Assembly (NCBI RefSeq): GCF_009749405.1
Contig: NZ_WBIQ01000002.1
Span: 62,001 to 126,000, forward strand
Length of the DNA: 64,000 nt
From: Agromyces lapidis
Lineage (GTDB): Bacteria > Actinomycetota > Actinomycetes > Actinomycetales > Microbacteriaceae
Direction: 5' to 3'
How positions within the stretch are numbered: position 1 is the stretch's first letter; the number at the start of each line of letters is the position of its first letter. Made by a program: the position numbers and the translations under genes. The notes below the pieces were generated by a model that was given only the letters and a program-made list of their open reading frames with translations, made no database searches and was not told the DNA's origin. Below are positions 42,623 to 51,970 of this stretch, one piece after another.

Positions 42623-43966
42623 CTACTCGCGCGGCGCGATCGCCGTGCCGACGAGCCCGACCCCGGCCGCGACCGCCATCATGACGGCGATCGGCCACCA
42701 GTGCCCCGTCCACGCGAGCAGCGCGGTCGCCGCGAGCGGCGCGAGCCCGCCGCCGACGATGGCGCCCGCCTCGCGCCCGATCGAGATGCCCGAGTAGCGC
42801 ACACGCGTGTCGAACATCGCGGTGAAGTACGCCGGCTGCACGCCGTCGGCCGCCGAGTTCACGATGCCGATCGCGGCGACCACGACGCCGATGACGAGCG
42901 CCGCCGACCCCGTGTCGAGCACGAGGAAGAGGGGCGCGGCGAGCACGGCGAACGCCACCAGGGCGCCGATGACGAGCCGGCGCGGGCGCACCCGGTCGCC
43001 GAGGGCACCCCAGAACGGGCACAGCACCGCGGCGACCGCGGCGCCGGCCAGTAGCGCGGTGAGGGTGAGCTCGCGAGGCATCCCGGCGACCGTCGACGCA
43101 TAGCTCAGGCAGAACACCGAGACGACGTAGAAGGTCGTGTTCACCCCGACGCGCACGAGGAACACGGCGAGCACGCCGCGCGGACGTCGCAGCACCTCGG
43201 CGACGGGTCGCCGCGACTGCCGGCGGGCCTCGAGCATCGCGACGAACTCGGGCGACTCGTCGACCCGGCGCCGCAGCCGCCACCCGATCGCGACGAGCAC
43301 GAGGCTCGCGACGAACGGCACCCGCCAGCCCCAGTCGAGCAGTGCCGGCTCGTCGAGCACGGCGACGAGCACCACGAAGGCGAGGTTGCCGAGGATGAGT
43401 CCGAGGTAGACCGCGCTCGAGATGAACGCGCCGCGCAACCCGCGCCGCAGCGGCGACTGCTCGAGGGCGAGCAGCACGGCGCCGCTCCACTCGCCGCCCG
43501 TCGCGAGGCCCTGCACGAGGCGCAGGGCGACGAGCAGCACGGGTGCGGCCGCCCCGATCTGCGCGTGCGTCGGCAGCAGCCCGATGAGGGTCGTGGCGAG
43601 GCCCATCGTGAGCAGCGTCGCCACGAGCACGCGGCGGCGGCCGAAGCGATCGCCGAGGTACCCCGAGACGAGTCCGCCGAGCGGGCGCGCGACGAACCCC
43701 GTCGCGAAGACGGCGAACGAGAGCAGCAGGCTCGTGAGCGGGTCGTCGCCGGGAAAGAACAGCGTCGGGAAGACGAGCGCCGCCGCAGTGCCGTAGAGGA
43801 AGAAGTCGTACCACTCGAGCACGGTGCCGAACGCGGCCGCGGTCAGGGCGCGGCGGGCGCGGGCCGCGCCGGCGGGCGACGGTGCAGACCCGGCGGGCTC
43901 GATCGGCCCGGCGGGCCCGGCCTGGGCGGTGGTCGCCGGTACCGAGACCGGCGCCCCGCCGCTCAT
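42623..43966 (-). CDS. MFS transporter (MHS-like) in the thiamine operon
   Basis: The ATG at 43966 overlaps the stop of the ThiD-TenA gene (ATGA). The 447-residue protein has 12 helices, with the MHS-family start FGTVLEWYDFFLYGTAAALVFPTLFFPG, the loop GYLGDRFGRRRVLVATLLTMGLATTLIGLLPTH, and RLVQGLATGGEWSGAVLLALE. Metabolite-proton symporters of this group carry citrate, proline, betaine and similar acids. Placement as the last gene of a TPP-riboswitch operon suggests uptake of a thiamine precursor such as HMP or a thiazole; this is inference. A terminator lies 30 nt beyond its stop. Confidence 0.9.
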   Translation of the reverse strand: MSGGAPVSVPATTAQAGPAGPIEPAGSAPSPAGAARARRALTAAAFGTVLEWYDFFLYGTAAALVFPTLFFPGDDPLTSLLLSFAVFATGFVARPLGGLVSGYLGDRFGRRRVLVATLLTMGLATTLIGLLPTHAQIGAAAPVLLVALRLVQGLATGGEWSGAVLLALEQSPLRRGLRGAFISSAVYLGLILGNLAFVVLVAVLDEPALLDWGWRVPFVASLVLVAIGWRLRRRVDESPEFVAMLEARRQSRRPVAEVLRRPRGVLAVFLVRVGVNTTFYVVSVFCLSYASTVAGMPRELTLTALLAGAAVAAVLCPFWGALGDRVRPRRLVIGALVAFAVLAAPLFLVLDTGSAALVIGVVVAAIGIVNSAADGVQPAYFTAMFDTRVRYSGISIGREAGAIVGGGLAPLAATALLAWTGHWWPIAVMMAVAAGVGLVGTAIAPRE

Positions 43967-45594
43967 GCGGTCACCGCCGCCGCGTGCGACTCGCCGTCCA
44001 CAGGCTCGGCCCGCGCCGCGAGCGGCGCTGCGAAGAACGCGAGTTCGTGCCGGGCCGAGGCGACGAACGCCCGGTGCATCCGCTCGCGGTGCTCGGGCGT
44101 CGCGCCCGCCGCGGCGCGCGTCACGAAGCCGATCGCCTCGCGCGTCGCGACGGCGAAGCCGGGGTCGGCGTAGGTCGCGAGCCACGAGGCGTACGGGTGC
44201 GCTGGGTCGAGCGCCGCTTCGCCGAACCCGCCCGCGGCGAGGCGCTCGCCGAGGTCGGTGTAGATCCAGAAGCACGGCAGCAGCGCCGCGACGAGCACGG
44301 CGTGATCGCCGCGCTGCGCGGTCGCCAGCAGGTGATCGAGGTACGCCGTGGTGGTCGCGTCGGGCGGTGCGGATGTCTCGGTGCCGGCCTCGCGGCCGAG
44401 CCATCCCGTGTGCAGTTCGAGCTCGCCGATGATCGAGCCGTGGGCCGAATTCGCCCAGAAGGCCTGCCCCGCGGCATCCGGTGCGAGGCGCGAGGCCTCG
44501 GCGAGCACCCGGGCGTAGTCGCGGAGGTAGTGGGCGTCCTGCGCGAGATAGCCGAGGAAGGGCTCGCGGGCGAGCGTGCCGTCGGCGAGGCCGCGGATGA
44601 AGGGCAGTGCGTCGATGTCGTCGCGGATGCCGCGGATCGACGCCCACCACTCGGCCTCGACCTCGGCCGGGGTCGGCGCGGTGCGGGTGCCGCCGCGCGC
44701 CCAGAGCCCGGCGAAGTGGCTGATCGGGCCGTGCCCGCCGCCGACGCCGAGCGCCTCGCCGTGCCGCAGCGACTCGCGCAGCCAGCGGCGGGCCTCGGCG
44801 ACGGCGGTGGGCCACGGGTCGCCGCGCTCCCCGGTGTTCCCACCGTCGCCGTCGGCTCCGCCCGCTGCGGCCGCTCGGCCGTCGGCTCCGCCCTCGGCGG
44901 CGAGCGTCGCGATCGCGGAGGAGAGGGAGCATCCGGTGCCGTGCGTCGCCGTCGTCTCGATGCGCTCGCCGGGGAACTCGACGGTCGTCGCGCTCGCGGC
45001 GTCGACGAGGGCGTCGGGCGCGGTGTCGCCGCCGAGGTGCCCGCCCTTCGCGAGCACGCGCACGCCGAACCGGGCCGAGACGGTCTCGGCCTGGGCGATC
45101 GCCTCGGCCCAGGTGGACGCGACCGGGGGAGCGGCATCCCCGCTTCCCCCGCCGAGCCCAGCGAGCACCGCGAGCTCGGCGAGATTCGGGGTCACGAGGT
45201 CGGCGAGCGGCAGCAGTTGCCGCATCGCCTGCTCGGCCTCGGGCGCGAGCAGCCGGTCGCCGCTCGTCGCGACCATGACGGGATCGAGCACGACGACCGG
45301 CGGCCGCACCCGGGCGAGCCACTCGGCGACCACGCCGATGACCTCGGCGTTCGCGAGCATGCCGAGCTTCACGGCGTCGATCTCGATGTCGTCGGCGACC
45401 GCGTCGAGCTGCTCGGCGAGGAACGCCGCCGGCGGCACGTGCACCGACCGCACGCCGTGGGTGTTCTGCGCGGTGAGCGCCGCGATCGCGGCCATGCCGT
45501 AGCCGCCGACCGCGGCGATCGACTTGAGGTCGGCCTGGATCCCCGCACCGCCCGAGGGGTCGCTGCCGGCGATGCTGAGCACGCGCGCGGTCAT
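43963..45594 (-). CDS. thiD: ThiD-TenA fusion: HMP(-P) kinase and aminopyrimidine aminohydrolase
   Basis: The ATG at 45594 overlaps the thiE stop by 4 nt. The 543-residue product has a ThiD domain (1 to about 285): VLSIAGSDPSGGAGIQADLKSIAAVGGYGMAAIAALTAQNT, DPVMVATSG, and the anion-hole motif TATHGTGCSLSSAIA. A Gly/Ala-rich linker lies near 245-265. The TenA domain follows: FIRGLADGTLAREPFLGYLAQDAHYLRDYARVLAEASRLAP, and LLPCFWIYTDLGERL with the active Cys. It phosphorylates HMP to HMP-PP and salvages degraded thiamine. Such fusions are common in actinobacteria. It is the third gene of the riboswitch operon. Confidence 0.94.
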   Translation of the reverse strand: MTARVLSIAGSDPSGGAGIQADLKSIAAVGGYGMAAIAALTAQNTHGVRSVHVPPAAFLAEQLDAVADDIEIDAVKLGMLANAEVIGVVAEWLARVRPPVVVLDPVMVATSGDRLLAPEAEQAMRQLLPLADLVTPNLAELAVLAGLGGGSGDAAPPVASTWAEAIAQAETVSARFGVRVLAKGGHLGGDTAPDALVDAASATTVEFPGERIETTATHGTGCSLSSAIATLAAEGGADGRAAAAGGADGDGGNTGERGDPWPTAVAEARRWLRESLRHGEALGVGGGHGPISHFAGLWARGGTRTAPTPAEVEAEWWASIRGIRDDIDALPFIRGLADGTLAREPFLGYLAQDAHYLRDYARVLAEASRLAPDAAGQAFWANSAHGSIIGELELHTGWLGREAGTETSAPPDATTTAYLDHLLATAQRGDHAVLVAALLPCFWIYTDLGERLAAGGFGEAALDPAHPYASWLATYADPGFAVATREAIGFVTRAAAGATPEHRERMHRAFVASARHELAFFAAPLAARAEPVDGESHAAAVTA

Positions 45595-46253
45595 CGGGCG
45601 AGCTCCCACTCGGCGGCGAACGCCTGCGCCGCGGTGCGCGGGTCATCGGCCGCGCAGAGCGCCGAGACGACGGCGACGCCCGCGGCGCCCGCCGCACGCA
45701 GCGGGGCGAGGTCGGCGATGCCGATGCCGCCGATCGCGACGCACGGCAGCTCGGTCTCGGCGGCGACGCGGGCGAAGCCGTCGACCCCGAGCGCCGGCGG
45801 ATGGTCGGGCTTCGTCGCGGTCGGGCGGATCACGCCGACGCCGAGGTAGTCGACGGTGCCGCGGGGCAGCCGCGCGACCGCCTCGAGGTGGGCCGGGCTG
45901 TTGGCGGTGAGCCCGACGATCGCGTCGGCCCCGAGCCGCTCGCGCGCGACCACGACGGTCGCGTCGCCCTGGCCGAGGTGCACGCCGTCGACGCGAACGC
46001 CCGCGGCGCGCGCCGCGAGCGCAACGTCGAGCCGGTCGTTCACGAGCAACGTCGCGCGCCCGTCGATCGCCTCGGCGAGGGCCTCGATCAGTTCGAGCAG
46101 GGCGGATGCCTCGGCGTGCTTGTCGCGCAACTGCACGACCCGCACCCCGCCGGCGACGGCACAGGCGACGACGTCGACGACGCCGCGCTCGCCGCAGAGC
46201 ACCGGATCGGTGACGAGGTAGAGGGAGAGGTCGAGGGCGGTGCGGGCGCTCAT
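45591..46253 (-). CDS. thiE: Thiamine-phosphate synthase
   Basis: The ATG at 46253 overlaps the thiM stop by 4 nt. The 220-residue product has the ThiE barrel motifs [99 protein letters not shown], and [29 protein letters not shown]. It joins HMP-PP and thiazole phosphate to make thiamine phosphate. It lies second in the operon, and its own stop overlaps the start of the ThiD-TenA fusion. Confidence 0.95.
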   Translation of the reverse strand: MSARTALDLSLYLVTDPVLCGERGVVDVVACAVAGGVRVVQLRDKHAEASALLELIEALAEAIDGRATLLVNDRLDVALAARAAGVRVDGVHLGQGDATVVVARERLGADAIVGLTANSPAHLEAVARLPRGTVDYLGVGVIRPTATKPDHPPALGVDGFARVAAETELPCVAIGGIGIADLAPLRAAGAAGVAVVSALCAADDPRTAAQAFAAEWELAR

Positions 46254-47116
46254 GCGCGGATTCCCGCAGCGGCGAGGGCGGAGGCATCCGCGAGCCCTGC
46301 GACCGCGACGCTCACCCGCGCCCGCTCGGCGAGCGTCGACGCATCGACCGCCGCGAGCGCGTCGATGAAACGCGGTGCGAAGCTGCCGGGGCCGTTCGCG
46401 CCATCGGCCGCGAGCTCCGCCGCGACGGTGTAGACGAGGTTCGCCGCGACCGTCGCCTCGAACGGGTCGTCGCTCGTCGCGAGGAACGCCGCGGTCACCG
46501 CGCCGAGCGCGCAGCCGCCGCCGGTCACCCGGGTGAGCAGGGGGTCGCCGTTCGCGATGCGCGCCGTGCGCATGCCGTCGGTGATGAGGTCGACCGGGCC
46601 CGAGACGGCGACGACCGCGCCGAAGCGGGCTGCGAGCTGCGCCGCGGCGCCCGCCGCGGCCTCCGTCTCGTCGGCGGCATCGACGCCGCGACCGCCGGCG
46701 CCGCCGCTCGCGAGCGCGAGGATCTCGCTCGCGTTGCCCCGGATCGCCGTCGGCCCGAACTCGACGAGCTCGTGCGCGAGCGCGGTGCGGATCGGCAGCG
46801 CGCCGATCGCGACGGGGTCGAGCACCCACGGTGTCCCCGCGTCGCGTGCGGCGGCGACCGCTTCGCGGGAGGCATCCCGCTGCTGCGGATTCGGCGTGCC
46901 CAGGTTCACGAGCAGAGCGCTCGCGATGCGCGCGAAGGCGCCCGCCTCGCCGACGATGTCGACCATCGCGGGGGCCGCGCCGGCGGCGAGCAGCACGTTC
47001 GCCGTGAAGTTCGTCACCACCGTGTTCGTGATGCACTGCACGAGCGGCGTGCTCGTGCGCAGTCGATCGAGCAGCACTGCGCTCGAGTGGGCAGGGTCGT
47101 ACAGGCGCGCGCTCAT
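46250..47116 (-). CDS. thiM: Hydroxyethylthiazole kinase
   Basis: The 288-residue product begins near the TPP riboswitch, whose 3' end (GCGAAGGGA) doubles as a ribosome site. Family marks are [86 protein letters not shown], and [16 protein letters not shown], the catalytic/ATP motif. It phosphorylates the thiazole alcohol in thiamine salvage. It is first in the operon thiM-thiE-thiDtenA-MFS. Synthesis genes (thiC, thiG) are absent here, so the operon serves salvage. Confidence 0.95.
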   Translation of the reverse strand: MSARLYDPAHSSAVLLDRLRTSTPLVQCITNTVVTNFTANVLLAAGAAPAMVDIVGEAGAFARIASALLVNLGTPNPQQRDASREAVAAARDAGTPWVLDPVAIGALPIRTALAHELVEFGPTAIRGNASEILALASGGAGGRGVDAADETEAAAGAAAQLAARFGAVVAVSGPVDLITDGMRTARIANGDPLLTRVTGGGCALGAVTAAFLATSDDPFEATVAANLVYTVAAELAADGANGPGSFAPRFIDALAAVDASTLAERARVSVAVAGLADASALAAAGIRA

Positions 47117-47119
47117 GGC

Positions 47120-47198
47120 GACATCCCTTCGCTAGTCCGAACTAGATCAGGTTCGACGGGTGTGATCTCAGCCGCGCAGGCGCGGCACCCCGTGTCAC
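47120..47198 (-). promoter_or_regulatory. TPP riboswitch (THI element)
   Basis: On the minus strand the conserved parts are ACGGGGTGCC, GGCTGAGATCACACCC, GAACCTGATCTAGTTCGGA and TAGCGAAGGGA, the standard THI-box core. It lies in the leader of thiM and its last segment overlaps the ribosome site, so control of translation start is likely. A -10 hexamer TAGGCT lies just upstream (47212-47207). Confidence 0.95.
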
Positions 47199-47322
47199 TG
47201 CGAGCGAGCCTAGTGCAGCTCGAAGAGGTTCCGGGGTGGATGTCGCGAACGATGTCGATATCGCGGTCCGCCGTTCGACGTCAGAATGAGACGGAGATTC
47301 CGTCGCCGCGAAAGGACACCTC

Positions 47323-47895
47323 ATGCGCACCCTCATCGTCAGCGAGTTCATCAGCCTCGACGGCGTCGTCGACTCTCCCGGGGGCGGCTCGCACCCGCGC
47401 GCGGGCTGGACCTTCACGGAGGTGCCGTTCGTCGAGGAGGCCTACGCGATCAAGGGCTCGGAGCAGCTCGAGGCCACCGCGATGCTGCTCGGCCGGGTGA
47501 GCTACGACGAGTTCGCCCCGGTCTGGCCGACCATGGTCGACGATTTCGCCGAGTACAACGCCATGCCGAAGTACGTGGTGTCGTCGACCCTGACCGACGA
47601 GGCGCTGCTGCCCGAGTGGCAGAACTGCCACGTGCTGCGGAGCCTCGACGACGTCGCCGAGCTCAAGGCCGGCGACGGCGGCCCCATCATCGTGCACGGC
47701 AGCGCGACCCTCGCGCAGGGGCTCGCGGCGGCCGGCCTCGTCGACCGCTACCACCTGCTCGTCTTCCCCGTGCTGCTCGGCAGCGGCAAGCGGCTCTTCG
47801 GCGACGACCCGGGGCTCACCACGAAGCTCGATCTCGTCGAGCACGAGGCCTACTCGAACGGCATCGTGAAGGCCGTCTACGACGTGGCGCGCTGA
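47323..47895 (+). CDS. Dihydrofolate reductase-family (RibD C-terminal) protein
   Basis: The ATG at 47323 follows GAAAGGACACCTC. The 190-residue product begins MRTLIVSEFISLDGVVDSPGG, and has TAMLLGRVSYDEFAPVWPTM and GPIIVHGSATLAQGLAAAGLVDRYHLLVFPVLLGSGKRLF, the standard pattern of RibD C-terminal/DHFR-like proteins. It probably binds NADPH; the substrate is unknown. Proteins of this small family occur widely in actinobacteria. It is divergent from the thiamine operon. A hairpin follows the stop codon. Confidence 0.9.
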   Translation: MRTLIVSEFISLDGVVDSPGGGSHPRAGWTFTEVPFVEEAYAIKGSEQLEATAMLLGRVSYDEFAPVWPTMVDDFAEYNAMPKYVVSSTLTDEALLPEWQNCHVLRSLDDVAELKAGDGGPIIVHGSATLAQGLAAAGLVDRYHLLVFPVLLGSGKRLFGDDPGLTTKLDLVEHEAYSNGIVKAVYDVAR

Positions 47896-47932
47896 GCCGG
47901 CGAAGCGTCGAGACGCCCCGGGCGGGCTTCCG

Positions 47933-47968
47933 GGCGGGGCCGGGCGGGGCATCCCGTCCGGCCCCGCC
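47933..47968 (+). terminator. Terminator after the DHFR-like gene
   Basis: GGCGGGGCCGG (47933-47943) pairs with CCGGCCCCGCC (47958-47968) over 14 nt, and a short T-run (TGCTTTT) follows. Confidence 0.8.
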
Positions 47969-48141
47969 GCTGCTTTTCCGAGATTTCTGCTGCGGCGACC
48001 ACGCCCTTGTCGATACGTTGGGGGAATTGGTCGGCCTTCCGGGGCCGCGGGCGGGCACGGGGGTGTGGTCGCTCGTCCATCGGAGGGCTCGATCGTCTGT
48101 TGCAACGAAGAAGTTCAGTCATGACGAGATGAGGGCCAGCG

Positions 48142-49947
48142 ATGAGATTCCACCACCGACCCCCGCGAGGGCGAACACGCGCGCTCGCCGCCGCCGGAGC
48201 GCTGCTGCTCGGCGCATCCCTGATGACCGCCACCGCGGCGGTCGCAGACGAAGACGATCCCCGCGTCGACCTGACGCCCGGCCTCTACGACGCCGGCCTC
48301 GCCACGAGCAACGTCGACCTGCTCACGACCACGCCGAGCCTGGCGCCGTTCACCCTGGGGCCCAACTCCGACCTCGCCTTCAGCGGTGACAATGCCATCG
48401 TCGGCAACTACAACGGGTTCCAGGTGTACGACGTGTCCGATCCGGCGGCCGCCGAACTGCGCTCGTCGTTCGTGTGCCCGGGCGGCCAGGGCGACGTGTC
48501 GGTCTACGGAGACCTGCTGTTCATGTCGGTCGAGCAGACCCTCGGGCGCATCGACTGCGGCACCCAGGGCGCCCCGGGCTCGGTGAACCCCGAGCGATTC
48601 CGCGGGGTGCGCATCTTCGACATCAGCGACATCGACAACCCGGTGCAGCTGCCTGGTGTGCAGACCTGCCGCGGATCGCACACGCACACCGTGGTGGCCG
48701 ACCCCGACGATGCCGAGAACATCTACATCTACAACTCGGGCACGTCGGGCGTGCGCTCGCCGCTCGAGCTCGCGGGCTGCCAGAACGCCGCTCTGACCAA
48801 GGACCCGGTGACCACGGGTGACCCGACGCAGTGGCGCATCGACGTCATCAAGGTGCCGCTCGACGCCCCCGAGACGGCCGCGGTCGTCAGCCAGCCGAGG
48901 ATCTTCACCAACCCCGACACGGGCGCGTACAACGGACTGCAGAACACCCTCCCGGTTCCCTTCGGGCAGACCCCGACGCCCGAGCAGACTCACCCGAGCG
49001 GGGTCGCCTACAGCCCGACGCCGAACACCAACACCTGCCATGACATCACCGCGTACCCCGAGATCGGGCTCGCGGCGGGCGCGTGCCAGGGCAACGGCAT
49101 CCTGCTCGACATCAGCGACCCGGTGAACCCGGTTCGCATCGACGCGGTCGCCGACCCGAACTTCTCGTACTGGCACTCGGCGACGTTCAACAACGACGGC
49201 ACGAAGGTCATCTTCACCGATGAGTGGGGCGGCGGATCCGGCGCTCGCTGCCGTGCGACCGACCAGCCCGAGTGGGGCGCGAACGCGCTGTTCGACATCG
49301 TCGACGGCAAGCTGGAGTTCGCGAGCTACTACAAGCTGCCGGTGCCGCAGACGGCGCAGGAGAACTGCGTCGCGCACAACGGTTCGCTCATCCCGGTGCC
49401 GGGTCGCGACATCATGGTGCAGGCGTGGTACCAGGGCGGTCTGTCGATCATCGACTTCACCGACACGGCGAACCCGACCGAGATCGCCTACCTCGACCGC
49501 GGCCCGATCAACGGGTCGTCGCTGGCGCTCGGCGGCTACTGGTCGACCTACTGGTACAACGGCAACGTGCTCGGCAGCGAGATCGCGCGCGGCTTCGACA
49601 CCATGGCGCTCACCGCGAGCGACATGATGAGCGAGAACGAGATCGCGGCCGCCGGCGAGGTGCAGCTCGGTGAGTTCAACGCGCAGGCGCAGACCGCGAT
49701 CGAGCACGAGCCGAGCTTCGCCGTGGCACGGTCGTACGTCGACCAGGCCGAGCGCGCCGGCACCTTGAGCGGCGCGGCCCTCGCCGAGGTGCGCAAGCAC
49801 ATCGACAAGGCCGAGAAGCTCGCCGACGGTCCGGCCGCGGGCAGTGCCGTCGCGGCCCAGCTCGACAACGCGGCCCGCAAGTCGGGCGCTCCGGCCGACT
49901 CGAACGTCGTGCAGGGGCTGACCGCGCTCGCGGCGACATTCGGTTGA
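48142..49947 (+). CDS. Secreted LVIVD-repeat beta-propeller protein
   Basis: The 601-residue protein has a basic N-terminus (MRFHHRPPRGRTRALAAAG), then a hydrophobic segment and a likely cleavage after AVA in ATAAVADED. Repeats of the LVIVD type follow: NYNGFQVYDVSDPAAAELRSSF, FRGVRIFDISDIDNPVQL, GILLDISDPVNPVRIDAV and GGLSIIDFTDTANPTEIAYL, spaced about 70-100 residues. HSATFNNDGTKVIFTDEWGGG is typical. The C-terminal 80 residues are an Ala-rich helix pair with no membrane anchor, so the product is probably exported. The role is unknown; extracellular choice-of-anchor or adhesion is possible. Two strong hairpins follow the stop. Confidence 0.85.
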   Translation: MRFHHRPPRGRTRALAAAGALLLGASLMTATAAVADEDDPRVDLTPGLYDAGLATSNVDLLTTTPSLAPFTLGPNSDLAFSGDNAIVGNYNGFQVYDVSDPAAAELRSSFVCPGGQGDVSVYGDLLFMSVEQTLGRIDCGTQGAPGSVNPERFRGVRIFDISDIDNPVQLPGVQTCRGSHTHTVVADPDDAENIYIYNSGTSGVRSPLELAGCQNAALTKDPVTTGDPTQWRIDVIKVPLDAPETAAVVSQPRIFTNPDTGAYNGLQNTLPVPFGQTPTPEQTHPSGVAYSPTPNTNTCHDITAYPEIGLAAGACQGNGILLDISDPVNPVRIDAVADPNFSYWHSATFNNDGTKVIFTDEWGGGSGARCRATDQPEWGANALFDIVDGKLEFASYYKLPVPQTAQENCVAHNGSLIPVPGRDIMVQAWYQGGLSIIDFTDTANPTEIAYLDRGPINGSSLALGGYWSTYWYNGNVLGSEIARGFDTMALTASDMMSENEIAAAGEVQLGEFNAQAQTAIEHEPSFAVARSYVDQAERAGTLSGAALAEVRKHIDKAEKLADGPAAGSAVAAQLDNAARKSGAPADSNVVQGLTALAATFG

Positions 49948-49951
49948 ACCG

Positions 49952-49980
49952 GTGAGGGGGCCGGGTGACGGCCCCCTCAC
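49952..49980 (+). terminator. First terminator hairpin after the LVIVD gene
   Basis: GTGAGGGGGCCG pairs with CGGCCCCCTCAC over a 5-nt loop, 4 nt after the stop codon. Confidence 0.8.
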
Positions 49981-49986
49981 CTCGAG

Positions 49987-50017
49987 CGGGCCCGGCGGTC
50001 GACGACCGCCGGGCCCG
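49987..50017. terminator. Second, perfect hairpin, probably bidirectional
   Basis: CGGGCCCGGCGGTCG and CGACCGCCGGGCCCG flank a single A. It lies between the convergent LVIVD and DUF305 genes. Confidence 0.8.
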
Positions 50018-50034
50018 TTCGCGTCGGGATCGGG

Positions 50035-50697
50035 TCAGCCCGCCCGCTCGGCGAGCATCTGCTGCATGCGGGCGATCTCGATGCCCTGGTCGGATTCGAC
50101 GTGGCGGGCGAACTGGTCGGTCGCCGGCTCCTGCCCGCCGCCCGCGGCGTAGAGCTCGTCGACCATCTGCACCGCGCCCTCGTGGTGCTGGATCATGTAC
50201 ACGAGGAACAACCGGTCGAACGCGTCACCTTCGGCAGCCTCGAGTTCGGCCATCTGCTCGTCGCTGAGCATGCCCGGCATCGCGCCCTCGCCGCTCGCGT
50301 GCGCGTCGTGCCCCTGGTCGTTGACCGGCACCCCGCGCTCCTGCAGCCAGCTCACCATCAGCGTGCGTTCGTCCTGCTGGCTCGCCGACATGCGTTCGGC
50401 GAGCAGGTGGATGTCCCGGTCGTCGGTGCGCTTCTCGACGAGGGCGGTCATCTCGATCGCCTGGTCGTGGTGGTGGATCATGTCGAGCATGAAGTCCGCG
50501 TCGAGCTCGGTGTGCTGCGGCTCGGTGATCGCGCCGGCCTCGTCGGGCGAGAGGGTGCGGTTCGGCTCGCCCGGCGCGCCGAGCTGCACGACGGGGCTCG
50601 TCGGTGCGGGCGAGTCGGGCGTCGTCGTGCACGCGGCCAGTCCGAGCGCGAGCGCGAGCGCGGTACCGATTCCGAGGGTTCGCCGCATCGCCGTCAT
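50035..50697 (-). CDS. DUF305-domain lipoprotein
   Basis: The ATG at 50697 has GAGG 7 nt upstream; another ATG at 50688 is close. The 220-residue product has the lipobox region GLAACTTTP, so it should be a lipoprotein. Two DUF305/ferritin-like helical repeats follow: DADFMLDMIHHHDQAIEMTALVEKR and LFLVYMIQHHEGAVQMVDELYAAGG, each with the His-rich core seen in copper- or iron-linked DUF305 proteins. A long acidic linker joins them. It is typical of proteins near copper-resistance genes, but none is adjacent here. Confidence 0.9.
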   Translation of the reverse strand: MTAMRRTLGIGTALALALGLAACTTTPDSPAPTSPVVQLGAPGEPNRTLSPDEAGAITEPQHTELDADFMLDMIHHHDQAIEMTALVEKRTDDRDIHLLAERMSASQQDERTLMVSWLQERGVPVNDQGHDAHASGEGAMPGMLSDEQMAELEAAEGDAFDRLFLVYMIQHHEGAVQMVDELYAAGGGQEPATDQFARHVESDQGIEIARMQQMLAERAG

Positions 50698-50787
50698 CCA
50701 TCGACCTCGTCTTCGTTGAGTGGCACGTGGCATCCATCTAATCAGGTGCCTCGCCGATGTCACCCGTCGAGTTCGGGCGAGCTGCTG

Positions 50788-51261
50788 CTACTCGGCGGCC
50801 GCCTCGGTCACGCGCTGCTTCTCGCGCACGTACACCTCGCGGCGCACGCGGGCGACGATGTCGCCGTCGCGGTCGGTGATCTCGGTCTCGAACCACTCGA
50901 GCACCTTCGCGCCGCCGCGGGCCCGCTCGCGCAGCTCTTCGGCCTTGGCCTTCGGCACCTCGAAGTGCGCAGTGAGCACCCCGCGGCCGGGCTTCACGAG
51001 CTCGATCTCGCCGCGGGTGTCCCACACGACGTAGTCGCGTCCGAGCTGGTGCATGATCAGCATGAAGTAGTAGGGGTCGGTCATCGCCGACATCGAGCCG
51101 CCGAAGGCCGTGCCCACGTAGTTGCGGGTGATCGGGTTCACGTGCAGTTCGACGGTGGCGCTCGTCCAGTCGTCGGCGAATCGTCTGATGCGGATGCCCG
51201 ACCACAGGTTGGGAGCCCAGAGGCTCATGCCGATGGCGAGTCGTCGAGGCGTGATGCGCAT
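50788..51261 (-). CDS. DUF4442 hotdog-fold protein
   Basis: The 157-residue product begins RRLAIGMSLWAPNLWSGIRIRRFADDWTSATVELHVNPITRNYVGTAFGGSMSAMTDPYYFMLIMHQLG, which follows the DUF4442/YiiD-like hotdog family, related to acyl-CoA thioesterases. EVPKAKAEELRERARGGAKVLEWFETEITDRDGDIVARVRREVYVR ends the fold. The ATG is 6 nt after CACAAT, so it may be leaderless. It is encoded away from the VOC gene, with about 146 nt between. The substrate is unknown. Confidence 0.85.
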   Translation of the reverse strand: MRITPRRLAIGMSLWAPNLWSGIRIRRFADDWTSATVELHVNPITRNYVGTAFGGSMSAMTDPYYFMLIMHQLGRDYVVWDTRGEIELVKPGRGVLTAHFEVPKAKAEELRERARGGAKVLEWFETEITDRDGDIVARVRREVYVREKQRVTEAAAE

Positions 51262-51407
51262 GCCTCGATTGTGTGCGAATCAGGATGCCTCGGGCGAATC
51301 TCTTGTCGGATGTCGCCAGCTTGCTCGCATCGACGCGCGGCGGGAGGTGTCGTTCTGCAGAAGCTGTCGCGGTGCAGCGTCGTGGCCGTGCGGCGTAGGG
51401 TGCCGTC

Positions 51408-51848
51408 ATGGGCAGTCCAGCAGACGGCGCTCCGCGCCGGGTACGTCAGCTCCGTCTCGTCGTCGAGGCCGAGGACTGGGAGGCGGCGGTCGCGTTCTAC
51501 CGCGACGTGCTCGGCCTCGCCGAGGAGGAGGCGTACGACGGCGACGACGGCGCCCGGGTGATGATCCTCGACGCGGGGCGGGCGACGCTCGAACTCTCGA
51601 ACCCGGCTCAGGTGCGGCTCATCGACCGGGTCGAGACCGACGGGGTGCAGAGTCCGCACGTGCGGGTGGCCTTCGAGGTCGATGACACGGCCGCGGTCAC
51701 CGACGAGCTCGTCGATGCGGGGGCCGAGCTGCTCGCCACCCCGCGTGAGACGCCGTGGCGCTCGATCAACTCGCGGCTCGCGGGGCCGGCCGGGCTGCAG
51801 CTCACCGTCTTCCAGGAGCCCGACGACGGGGTGACCGCGCCGGGCTGA
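51408..51848 (+). CDS. VOC-family (glyoxalase-like) protein
   Basis: The ATG at 51408 lies 6 nt after TAGGGT. The 146-residue product has the beta-alpha-beta-beta-beta modules of the vicinal oxygen chelate fold: VEAEDWEAAVAFYRDVLGLAEEEAYDGDDGARVMILDAGRATLELS and VEVDDTAAVTDELVDAGAELLATPRETPWRSINSRLAGPAGLQLTVFQEP. It could be a dioxygenase, a drug-resistance protein or a binding protein. The function is not known. It is divergent from the DUF4442 gene. Confidence 0.85.
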   Translation: MGSPADGAPRRVRQLRLVVEAEDWEAAVAFYRDVLGLAEEEAYDGDDGARVMILDAGRATLELSNPAQVRLIDRVETDGVQSPHVRVAFEVDDTAAVTDELVDAGAELLATPRETPWRSINSRLAGPAGLQLTVFQEPDDGVTAPG

Positions 51849-51970
51849 TTCGCACATCCTTCGCCGGGTTCCTCGTTTCCCGGCGGCGAACGGCTTAGCA
51901 TCGGAGAGGCGTGCCGCACCCGAGCGCTCGCCGACCCCGCCCGCCCCGGCGCCCACCCCCAGGAGCCAGA

